Shown here piece by piece: positions 48,740-60,400 of a DNA stretch of 64,000 nt (position 1 is its first letter; each line of letters opens with the position of its first letter). The notes under the pieces were generated by a model. That model did no database searches, had not been told where the DNA came from, and saw nothing but the letters and a program-made list of their open reading frames with translations. Location: positions 60,858,567 to 60,922,566 of the forward strand of contig NC_091135.1 of NCBI RefSeq assembly GCF_041381155.1, read 5' to 3'. The position numbers and the translations under genes are program-made. Origin of the DNA: Argopecten irradians. Its lineage: Eukaryota; Mollusca; Bivalvia; Pectinida; Pectinidae.

Positions 48740-49926
48740 ACAAGAAATTGTGATTATACGTCTTTTGGTGTGATTTTCATATGTTAATTTACAACTTAAG
48801 GTTAAGTAAAATGGGTATGTGAATGAGGTAGTCTAACGATGCGACAGGTCAAAAAGAGATACTCGGGACCTAGGTGTTCCAAGCACGGTCACCTTAATCA
48901 CTCAAATATCAAAGTGATTTCCCTATATGTATGTTAGGAACTCAAACAAATAATTTTACCAGAAATTGTTTCAATGTGATTTGATTTTTTCCCCAAAGGA
49001 AATCAAATTTTGAAAACCTTGGTCCTAAGCTTTTTTATCACTACCACTATTTGAATGTTTACAATATGACGAAATTATTTATCGTACAGTATGTATTCAT
49101 CAATTTTAAGTGATTAAGATAATAAGACGTAAAATAGAGTTATAATGATTTTATGAACCAATGAGTGGCGTCCGTTGTCGTGCGACGTATCTTTTCTTTA
49201 GACAAACTTAATTCACTTGAACACTTGAGCTCTATAGACCTGACATCACGATATAGGATCTGAGTCGCGCTGGAGTACCTGACCTTCAATTTAATGGTCA
49301 AAAAAGTGTTAAAATTAGAAGATTTCAAAATATCATCTGTAAAACTAAAAAGTTTCGATAAAGACACATCATTTTATCACACTTTTGTCTAAATATCACT
49401 ATCTTTGTTTCTAATCAAAAGCAATTATTTAAGCATTTGACCTACAGTCAAACCTCGATGTTTTGAAGTTCAAATTATCGACAGATAAAAACTTCGAAAC
49501 AGCGAGTCTTCGAATTATTGTTAATGGAAATATATGGACGTTTTATCCAGCGTGATTATATGGCTGTTACATGTCCTGTATATGTCTATATGGGCTAGAT
49601 AAATGACCTTAGTCATTAGAATTTCTACATACTCTTGATCATTGTCATTAAATACCAATATCAACGAATAAATATGAATATGTGACTTCTTCTAAAGGCT
49701 GTGCAAAATGGGTAAACATGTGATGACGGTATCTCCATGGAAGTCTATATATAAGAGGATGTGGCATGTAGAGAGTTATACATGCAAAGAAGCTTGTAAA
49801 GACCACCCAGCCGACAAGGGGTGGATGTCATGTATGATAGTAACCCCTAGGCTAGCGGAGCATCCCGTAGGCTGTGCTGATCAGGCGGAGAAAGATTGTA
49901 AGACTTCCTTTGTCAGGCTTTGTTTT

Positions 49927-50197
49927 CACAGGGATCTGAGAATTAGTTAGAGATTATATAATCATGGACCCACCAGAGTGCCCTAAGACCATTCATAGAC
50001 GTTTTAGAGGTCTGGATAAAAAAAAACCCAGTACAAATCATACTCTACATGGTACTATATATACGAGAAGGATGAAAGTTCACAGACTCAAAATTTCTAA
50101 CCCGCCTACCTTTAGCGGCTATAAAGTCTCTCTTCTCTGGACGAAAAAGAGATAGTTATCAGAAGAGTTTTTCGTAACTAATTCTCAGATCCCTGTG
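49927..50197. mobile_element. 271-bp MITE with CACAGGGATCTGAGAATTAG ends
   Basis: Inverted ends of about 23 bp. The interior has no coding frame of note, and there are no clear target duplications. Confidence 0.7.
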
Positions 50198-50791
50198 TTT
50201 GAGTTGACCAATCATCGAAGATGTTCTGAGACAAGGGTTGAAACGTCTACAGACGGACCGGACTGATGATATCACCGAAATGTTACTATCCAAATATCTG
50301 TTAATACATTTGTACATAAGTAAATTTTATCATTCATGTACAGTACATACACGTGTTGGGGGAAGGATAACTGATGACCTTGACAGACTAACAATGCTTA
50401 TTAATCAATCCGCCAATTTCATTATCTGTTGGATCAAGTAATAATTGAAAACAATGTCATTGAAAATACAATAAATCCTGATATTAATTTCAAAAACTAA
50501 CTAATCTTGATAAAATAATCACTATTGTTTTCGCATACGAATCATAGTTCATATATACATATTAAACATGATATTTTTGCACCAACACAAAGTTCAAACA
50601 TTATAACATGGCTTGATGTGACCAGTTTCCCCGATTGATGTTATTTAATATGATTTTTGAAAGCATGAAAATTAGCAATTTTACCTGGTTTTTTTAAAAT
50701 CAGAACCGGAAATGCCTTTTGTTTTATCAATATAAGTTATTCTGATTTATTTAGCTATTTATAAGAGTTTATCTATTTATATATCCAAACA

Positions 50792-50847
50792 TATGTGTGT
50801 GTGTGTGCGGGGGGTGGGGGGGGGGGGGGGGTGGGTGGGGGGGGGTG
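50792..50847. repeat. (GT)n followed by G-rich tract
   Basis: GTGTGTGT then long G-runs (up to 12 or more) with single T interruptions; a potential quadruplex-forming tract. Confidence 0.8.
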
Positions 50848-52300
50848 TCTGTACACCCATGTACACCATTTTTGATATTATCTGGGTCTTCCAAATATCC
50901 AAATATTCAAATTATGTTCAAATATTCTTATTATTGTTCATAGTATGGCGATGGTGGGTAGTGATGGCGATCAGAACTTCTATAAAAAATCCTCTTAATA
51001 TATGAATCTTTTATGTTAAATCACGATCATGATGATACTAAGTATTACTCTCTTTTTCCAGTTTTATTAGGTGCGAATCTAGGATTCAAAAAAGTGGCTT
51101 ACTAGTCTGATATATTACATAACTAATTACGATCTTACTACTATAATATTATTCGGTCTATTAATGAATTATCTCCCTTGTACAATTATATTATATATAA
51201 AAATACCAATTTCAAATTTATTCACAAACTTATATATCCATAAGATTATAATACTTGGCATATTAATAGTAATTATGATATTCTTTTGTTACATACCAAA
51301 TCTGTTTAATTAAGATGTTGTTTAATCAACTTATTACATGTATATACTTTAATTTGATTGTAGTTTCTGGCCAGGAAAGGGCTTATATAGGCATAGCCTG
51401 TTGCCCGACCCTTTTGATTGATTCAATAAAATTGGTCGAAATGGAAATAGGCCTAAGAATTTATCTAAAAAAAACTTAGCACATACAGAGGTACATGCAC
51501 AGCTGCCGATCGTAAAAATGGCGGAGTTGCCAATCTCTATGTAGATCTATATATGTTTCTGATGTAGCTGTATATTTAAATATTGTTAATTAAAAAAAAG
51601 TATTGAAAATGAATTTCAAATAGTAAAAGTCGGGTATTTGACCGATAAGTAGCCGGACTTTTATTGGTGGTGTCATTATTTATCCTAACACATGAAAGGT
51701 CAGAGGTCATAGTCCTTTCGTAACACATGAACACCGGGTATCAGCATCAGGCTTACAGGGTACGTTGAACTTGTGCATTGATTTGTCAATCTGTAAACGT
51801 AGTCATTTTAGGTTATGATTATTTAAAGAAAATGGTTACGATTCCTTATAATGTAAATCCTACATTGATTTTTCTTGGCAGGCAGACACTGTCATCTGAC
51901 ACAAAGTGACACAGGTACCAGATAACGTTACCTAGTTAACAGTCTACACTAACTGTTACGCATAGGCCTAAGCTTATATACTCAAATTAGATATTGTCAG
52001 ACGCTTCCATGAAGACACTAAGATATACATAAAATGTAGTTCCAAACATAAATATATATCACAGAGGTATATTGTTTAGCTAAAGCATCTTTGATGTTCC
52101 AAATACATGTAGACGGCTTCTCATGGCCAGGTCCCTGTGTCATTAGGTCCATAGCCTGTCCGTAATAATGGATTGTATAGCTTCCAAGAGGCCCAATGGG
52201 TCTATTTAGGCTATAAATATCTGTCTACCTAATTTTCCAACTTTTTCATAATATTAATATACTGTAAAGTTGCTAATATTTGCGGTGGATTAATATTGCT

Positions 52301-53480
52301 AAAGGACTGGATACGGTTTTAAATGGCTCTTTTTGGCCCCTAAATCTACCAAATTTTAAATGAAGTATTTACAATGTAGAAATCAAGTTGCTGCGTTTGA
52401 AATATTGAATACGCCCCTGATAAAAACTTAATGATATTTTTGTTGGTTGAAAGTATGTTTTTGCTATATAACGATGGTAACTTTGCATAAATTATGCAAA
52501 TTTGAAAATTTTGTTAAATTTTGGCATATTTGTTTTTTATAGTTTTTCTTTTAAAGTGACAATTCATTCTACGAGAACATTAAAATTTGTATATATATCA
52601 GAAAACCCCCAGTTCTAATGGAAATTAGATCAGTCGGTTTAACTGTGATATGTCAGAAAATCCCATGGTGGTGAAATGCGTGTGAAATGTTCAAACTCAC
52701 TCGCTGTCCGCCATTACACATTGTGGTCAAATATCTTGTATGCCGAACCTAGTCCCTTGCTCGTAGAGTAATGCTACTTTTGTCTAGAACTGTTCAAATC
52801 GCTCTGACAGAAGTGTGTTTACCTTATTAGGTGAATTGTTTTGCCGAAAAAATCATTATATCACATCAACAGTGGTTATGTAGTTCATTTGTTTAACGTG
52901 CGTGACTTTGGCTCGAGTATGGGTACAGCGTACATATTGTACCTGCTTAATCGTATTGATCAACGATTTGTAATTACAATGGTATCAATTAAAATACTAA
53001 ATAATGACGTAGAATTTGTCAATATCTTATGTTATATGTTTCATAAGAAATGTAGAACAATACATTTATGCCATATTTTGCTTCTTGGTTATGTAAAAGA
53101 ATTAGCCTGAGTGAATTGTCCCTTTAAAAGCAATAGAGCACAACCTAGAACAAACTTTATATTTTAAAGGAATTAGCAGACACGAAGAATACATCATTTT
53201 GAGAAATATAAAGTTTGTTCTAGAATGCGCTCTATGTTAACTAGATGAAAAACTGCATAAAAAGGCCAATTTTGATGAATTTTTCATATTTTGCATAATT
53301 TAAGTATAATTAAAAATGGTTGCCATGGCAACTAGAACTGCTATATTACCTAATAACACTATCAAATATGTCAGGTATGTAGTTAATATTTGAAATGCAA
53401 GATTAACATCTTTAAATAACAGATTTTAAAAAATAACGGATTTGGGGGCCACAAAAGACCCTTACCATACATAGTCCTTT
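52301..53480. mobile_element. Inverted-repeat element hosting a nested MITE
   Basis: The left end AAAGGACTGGATACGG and CTTTTTGGCCCCTAAAT are inverted at the right end (ATTTGGGGGCC... to AGTCCTTT). The family 1 MITE (52,551-53,127) has inserted inside. An inner hairpin of about 31-bp arms lies at 53,134-53,236. Confidence 0.6.
52551..53127 (+). mobile_element. TTAA-bounded MITE, family 1 (copy 3)
   Basis: TTAA + AGTGACAATTC at the left and GAATTGTCCCT + TTAA at the right. Collinear with 39,717-40,291. Sits inside the element at 52,301-53,480. Confidence 0.8.
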
Positions 53481-53827
53481 GTGGATTCTACAAAAGTCGC
53501 GAAATTTAATACCTCTTGTAACTTTTCAACGTAATGAATTTGCATATAACATGCTGTAACATAAATAACAATTTCAATTGCTGTTAAGATAATTCGCAAA
53601 AATAAATCTCTGTCAATATGTTCCAATTTGTAAATGGCGAAAACTTACACCTGGAATATTGAACTATCCATATATAATGGGTTATAATTATGTGTCTTTG
53701 TTAACACTACTGAAAATATTTATAATTGAATGCATTGACCATGATTCGTGAATGAGGTTGAAACCTCAGCACACACATGCCTCTTAGCGCTTGATTTTTG
53801 TAATAGAGTGTAACTGATGCATTTATT

Positions 53828-54185
53828 AGGTAATCTGACCCAAAGGGTCAGGATGACCATGCAATTGTCATCACGCATCGTCCATCAGGATGACCTATTT
53901 TCATCATGCATCGTCCGTCGCTGTGTGCGGTGCCTAAACTTTTCATTCAAACAATTTCTTCTCAATAACTGAAAGGCATAGGGTACTGATATTTGGCCTG
54001 TGACATGCTGGGATGAAGGGTTAATAAGTTTGTTAAAATGAATGACCATGACCTTCATTCAAGGTAACAAGTGTCAAATAGGCTAAAATCGTAAACAACT
54101 TCTTCTCAAGAACCAAAAGGCCCAGGATACTCATATTGGGCCTGTGGTATGCTGGGATGAGGGGCTATCAAGTTTGTTCACATGT
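53828..54185 (+). mobile_element. Helentron-like 5' fragment upstream of copy B
   Basis: 5' hairpin AGGTAATCTGACC/GGGTCAGGATGACC as in the element at 61,559, then GCATCGTCCGTCG, then two imperfect ~148-bp repeats. The 3' hairpin end is missing. It ends about 180 bp before the copy B start codon, within its likely promoter. Confidence 0.6.
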
Positions 54186-54365
54186 ATATACTTTAACATG
54201 CATGATGCACTGAAATATCAGCATAAATTTGTCATTTAAAATATACAGTGTATCATAAATTAAATTAACACATTGGTAAACAACAAAAATTTAATAGTAA
54301 TTTTTAAATATCGTTGTATCTAATGCAACAATATTGTACTATAATTACATAGGTGTAAACTGACA

Positions 54366-54486
54366 ATGGCCACTGCTGGAGGGAAACTTGCTGGTAAAGT
54401 GTGTATAGTGACTGGGGCGACCCGAGGGATTGGTAAAGGAATAGCGCTACAGCTGGGCGAGGCAGGTGCTACAGTCTATATTACAG
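54366..54486 (+). CDS. DHRS1: DHRS1-like B exon 1
   Basis: MATAGGKLAGKVCIVTGATR, then GIGKGIALQLGEAG; donor G|GTATT. Three differences from copy A in 118 bases. Confidence 0.92.
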
Positions 54487-57400
54487 GTATTAAACATTTC
54501 TTTGATAGAGGTTAGCTTACTCTATATTACATTACCTATACAGGTAAATGTTATTACAGGTAAGTTTTGTTTGTTTGAGGTCAAATGTCAATGTCATTGT
54601 TATTGTAAATAGGAAAATTCCTTTCACTGGGGTAACTCTATATCTATGCTCTGACTATGTACAAATACCAGTCAAATACTCCTCTCCAAAAGTGATTGTA
54701 TTTAATGGCTTTCCAGGTCAAAGCCAAGGCCAATGTCACTAGATAAAAAAATGGGATTTTTTGTGTGCAATACACACTTTTATATGCTCATTGTAATGTA
54801 CCAGTGGAAAGTGATGCATGGTTAAGACAGTATAGTACCTTCAAACCTGTCTATAAAACCCACCCAAGAGATAAGGAAAAGGTGGTCTTTGCAGTAAAGT
54901 GGTCATTATACATGTACACAGGTAAATATGTGTTGAAGTTTGGACCACATGAAAGTACATAATCTTATTACGCAGATGGTCTGAAACAGAGGTATAGTTG
55001 GTCAGACAGGTTTTACTGTAGATACTAGAGTATTTTACCATTTAATTATATGTAAATAATTGAAAGCAATGACTAGTTGCATGTCTATTGTCTTGTATGA
55101 ATATATGATTTATGTTACAGGTAGAACATTAGTAGCTGCCAAAGATAGTATAGGAGGATCTCTCACTGACACCGCCCAACAGGTAAGCTTTGATTATCCC
55201 AGGAGGTACACGGTAAGTCTTGATTATCTCAACAGGTAAACCTTGATTTTCACCACAGGTAAGTTTTTATTATCCTTACAGGTAAGCATTGATTATCCCA
55301 ACAGCTAAGCCTTGATTATCCAGACAGGTAAGCCTTGATTATCACAACAGGGAAGCCTTGATTATCCCGACAGGTAAGCCTTGGCTATCCCAACAAGTAA
55401 GCCTTGATTATCCTGACAGGTAAGCCTTGATTATTCTGACAGGTAAGCCTTGATTATCCTGACGGGGAAGCCTTGTTTATTCCGACAGGGAAGCCTTGTT
55501 TATCCTGACAGGTGAGCCTTGATAATCCCAACAGGCAAGCCTTAGCTATCCCAACAGGTAAGCCTTGATTATCCCAACAGGTAAGCCTTGATTATCCTGA
55601 CAGGTAAGCCTTGATTATCAAACAGGTAAGCCTTGGCTATCCCAACAAGTAAGCCTTGATTATCCTGACAGGTAAGCCTTGATTATTCTGACAGGTAAGC
55701 CTTGATTATCCCAACAGGGAAGCCTAGTTTATCCCGACAGACAAGCCTTGATTATCCCGACAGGTAAGCCTTGGTAATCCCGACAGACAAGCCTTGGCTA
55801 TCCCTACTGCTAAGCCTTGATTATCCCAACAGGTAAGCCTTGATTATCCCGACAGGTAAGCCTTGATTATCCCGACAGGGAAGCCTTCATTATACCGACA
55901 GGGAAGCCTTGGCTATCCCAACAGGTAAGCCTTTATTATCCCGACAGGTAAGCCTTCATTATCCCGACAGGGAAGCCTTCATTATCCCAACAGGGAAGCC
56001 TTGGCTATCCCAACAGATAAGCCTTGATTATCCCAACAGATAAGCCTTGATCATCCCGACAGGTAAGCCTTGGTAATCCCAACAGACAAGCCTTGTCTAT
56101 CCCAACAAGTAAGCCTTGATTATCCTGACAAGTAAGCCTTGATTATCCTGACAGGTAAGCCTTGATTATCCCAACAGGTAAGCCTTGATTATCTCAACAG
56201 GTAAGCCTTGAATATCCTGACAGATAAGTTTTGATTATCCCAACAGGTAAGCCTTGGTAGTGGAGAGGGGAGGTAAATGTATACCTGTACAATGTGACAT
56301 GTATATATATATTACAAGTAGAGGAGAGGGGAGGTAAATGTATACCTGTACAATGTGACCTGTATATATATATTACAGGTAGAGGAGAGGGGAGGTAAAT
56401 GTATACCTGTACAATGTGACCTGTATATATATATTACAGGAAGAGGAGAGGGGAGGTAAATGTATACCTGTACAATGTGACCTGTATATATGTATATATA
56501 ACAATTAGAGGAGATGGGAGGTAAGTGTATACCTGTACAATGTGACCTATATACATATATATATTACAGGTAGAGGAGAGGGGAGGTAAATGTATACCTG
56601 TACAATGTGACCTGTATATATATATATATATTACAGGTAAAGGAGAGGGGAGGTAAATGTATACCTGTACAATGTGACCTATATATATATATATTACAGG
56701 TAGAGGAGAGGGGAGGTAAATGTATACCTGTACAATGTGACCTGTATATATATATATTACAGGTAGAGGAGAGGGGAGGTAAATGTATACCTGTACAATG
56801 TGACCTGTATATATACATATATATATTACAGGTAGAGGAGAGGGGAAGTAAATGTATACCTGTACAATGTGACCGGTATATATATATATTTCAGGTAGAG
56901 GAAAGGGGAGGTAAATGTATACTGTACAATGTGACCTGTATATATATATTACAGGTAGAAGAGAGTTAAATGTATACCTGTACAATGTTACCTGTATATA
57001 TATATATTACAGGTAGAGGAGAGGGGAGGTAAATGTATACCAGTACAATGTGACCTGTATATATATTACAGGTAGAGGAGAGGGGAGGTAAATGTATACC
57101 TGTACAATGTGACCTGTATATATGTATATATACATGTAACAGTTAGAGTAGAGGGGAGGTAAATGTATACCTGTACAATGTGACCTATATATATATATAT
57201 ATTACAGGTAGAGGAGAGGGGAGGTAAATGTATACCTGTACAATGTGACCTGTATATATATATATATATTACAGGTAAAGGAGAGGGGAGGTAAGTGTAT
57301 ACCTGTACAATGTGACCTGTATATATATATATTACAGGTAGAGGAGAGGGGAGGTAAGTGTATACCTGTACAATGTGACCTGTATATATATATATTACAG

Positions 57401-60400
57401 GTAGAGGAGAGGGGAGGTAAGTGTATACCTGTACAATGTGACCTGTATATATATATATATTACAGGTAGAGGAGAGGGGAGGTAAATATATACCTGTACA
57501 ATGTGACCTGTATATATATATATATATTACAGGTAGAGGAGAGGGGAGGTAAATGTATACCTGTACAATGTGACCACACCAATGATGAAGAGATCCAACA
57601 GCTGTTTGACAAGGTCAAGAGGGAACAGGAAGGTCAGCTGGACATCCTTGTCAACAATGCCTACAGTGCCGTCAAGGTATGAGGATATTATCATGATACA
57701 TGTCACATATTTCGGATGATCAATAATGCTGGTTACAAATAAAGCACATGTCAGTTATCAAGTGTTTATTTGAAGGTTTGTTGTTCCTAACAATTTTTTT
57801 GAAAGTATTGAAACCTTTTAAATAATGGATTGACAAAATCCTGCCAATTACAAAAGAGATTAATGAATTCTGTGTTACTGTACGTGTACTAATTTTAATG
57901 GTATTCTAATTTTAGGGCCTTTCGCGCTTAAGTCATAGTGCTAATTCAAATACAGCGCTAAAATTTGTCCCAACCCACACTATAAATCCAAGGATATATA
58001 TTCAGTATTATTTATATATTCAGTATAGCATCACGGTCCAATGGAAATATGAAATTTGGGTGGCATACATTGGTTTTTCCTTGATATATTACTTGTCCTT
58101 GGTAGCCAAGATATCCTGGACAACAGATTTAGTTTTGGTTTGAAAAGTAAAATTTAATTGTCATCCCAAGATGTTAAACACAAGTGCCTTGATATGTGAT
58201 AAATATTACTATTCAATGTTTATTATTATTTTGTTTTAATTGTACAATGAGCACTTTACTTTGCAGGCCATCTTTGATAATATGAAAGTGCCATTTTGGG
58301 AACAGCCCATGGATATGTGGGATACTGTTAATAGCGTTGGACTCAGGTATATAAACAATCTAGGTATATGATGTACATGAAACTGGTTATTTATCAACAG
58401 ATTTGTACTTGGACCATAATACTTGTTGGTTTGCATTACTCCTACTTCATGTTATACTCCATGTTGTATGCTAATCTTATAAATAAGCTTGCCAATTAGC
58501 ATTTTTTCTGCTTCACTTGTCGACATCCATATTTGTTTGGCCTTTTAAAGAAAGCAAATATAAAGGTCCTATCATGATAGTTTATCTGCGGTGTTGGTTG
58601 TAATGATTGGCAGGAATTACCTCCCTTGTATATATATAAGAAATGCTGCAATTGGTATGTGGTGTATAAATAGGATCTTATTAAATGTGTGTTCGTGTCA
58701 TATGAAATTTTATGAAACAAGTCATAAGAAGTTTTTATTGCAAGCCTTAGCTTTGAAAGGAGTGTCAAAATCCAGAATAAACTACATTTCTAAGAATTTT
58801 ACATCAAAATATATTGTGAAAATCCAGCGGAAGCCGCCATAATGTCTTACCGTCAATGAAATCCTGACGTCACATCATTTTAAATTTATTGTTTCTGTTA
58901 TAATATCATGATGGATTTCCTATCTGGCACAGCAAATTAAAATGGCCCAGGTACATAGATATCATACGTAGATATCACAATAGTTACATATGCAAAAATT
59001 TATAATATTATATTTTTAAATTAGACTACATGTAAGCTCTATGAATTTCATTTATAGCCCTTGTCATTAGAAGATTACTTCTAAGGAGTTATTTAGTTTA
59101 TTAGTTTGTATGGTTACCTTTTTATGTTTATTTTAGGAACCATTATCTGTGTACAATCCATGCTGCCAGACTGATGGTACCAAGGAAACAGGGTCTCATT
59201 GTCAACATATCCTCGTTTGGGGGACTCTCCTACCTCTTCAATGTGGCATATGGAGTTGGTAAAGAGGCTGTAAGTACTGGTACAATTAATGGAGGCTCCA
59301 TGTATCCATCAGATCAGTGGGGAGATTTAGCTCTTATAGTAGGTTTCTCTCCAACCTCTCCATTTTGTCCATTTTTATCACATAATTGATATACATTATT
59401 GTTTCAAAAAGCTTGGAATTGTTACTATACATGTCTCACTAATAAATATGTTACCCTGTGTATAAATGAGTTATCTATCTTTTTAGCTTTTAGCCCACCA
59501 TCATTAGATGGTGGGCTATTCAAATCGCCCTGCGTCCGTGGTCCGTGGTCCGCCGTCCATCGTCCGTCGTCCGTCTGTAAACAAGGCTTGTTATCACTAT
59601 TTCTTAAAAACTGCTGCAGGGATTTTGTTCAAACTTCACATGGAGGTTACCCTTGGTCCCTAGTTGTGCCATACAGATTTTGAGTCTGATCGGAAAAACA
59701 AGTGGCTGCCAGGCAGCCATCTTTGATTTTGGCAGTTGAAGTTTGTTATCGATATTTCTTGAGAACTACTGAAGGGATTTTGTTCAAACTTCACATGGAG
59801 GTTACCCTTGGTCCCTAGTTGTGCCATACAGATTTTGAGTCTGATCGGAAAAACAAGTGGCCGCCAGGCAGCCATCTTTGATTTTGGCAGTTGAAGTTTG
59901 TTATCGATATTTCTTGAGAACTATTGAAGGGATTTTGTTCAAACTTCATATGGAGGTTACCCTTGGTCCCTAGTTGTGCCATACAGATTTTGAGGCTGAT
60001 CGGAAAAACAAGATGGCCGCCAGGCAGCCATCTTTGATTTTGGCAGTTGAAGTTTGTTATCGATATTTCTTGAGAACTACTGAAGGGATTTTGTTCAAAC
60101 TTCACATGGAGGGTACCCTTGGTCCCTAGTTGTGCCATACAGATTTTGCGGCTGATCGGAAAAACAAGATGGCCGCCAGGCAGCCATCTTTGATTTTGGC
60201 AGTTGAAGTTTGTTATCGATATTTCTTGAGAACTACTGAAGGAATTTTGTTCAAACTTCACATGGAGGTTACCCTTGGTCCCTATTTGTGCCATACAGAT
60301 TTTGAGGCTGATAGGAAAAACAAGATGGCCGCCAGGCGGCCATCTTGGATTTTGATAGTTAAGGTTTGATATCCCCATTTCTCAAAAAGTGCTGAAGGGA

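Larger units (their letters stand above)
46104..49400 (+). repeat. Right arm of HSP70 palindrome
   Basis: Inverse of 41,700-45,011. The spacer between the arms (45,012-46,103) holds two MITEs and AT-rich sequence. Confidence 0.85.
49401..52300. other. Intergenic stretch between HSP70 and DHRS1-like copy B
   Basis: No gene recognised. It contains a 271-bp MITE (49,927-50,197) and a GT/G-rich tract (50,792-50,847). An 80-codon Cys-containing open frame at 49,708-49,950 runs into the MITE and is probably chance. Confidence 0.45.

Noticed and set aside
49708-49950. Small Cys-rich secreted protein gene
   Set aside because: No signal peptide and no regular cysteine pattern, and the 3' end lies inside a MITE terminal repeat.
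56434-57469. Open frames of 74-183 codons on both strands
   Set aside because: They follow the acceptor-array units (IYIYRSHCTG, ILQVEERGGK). Only the last unit joins a real exon.
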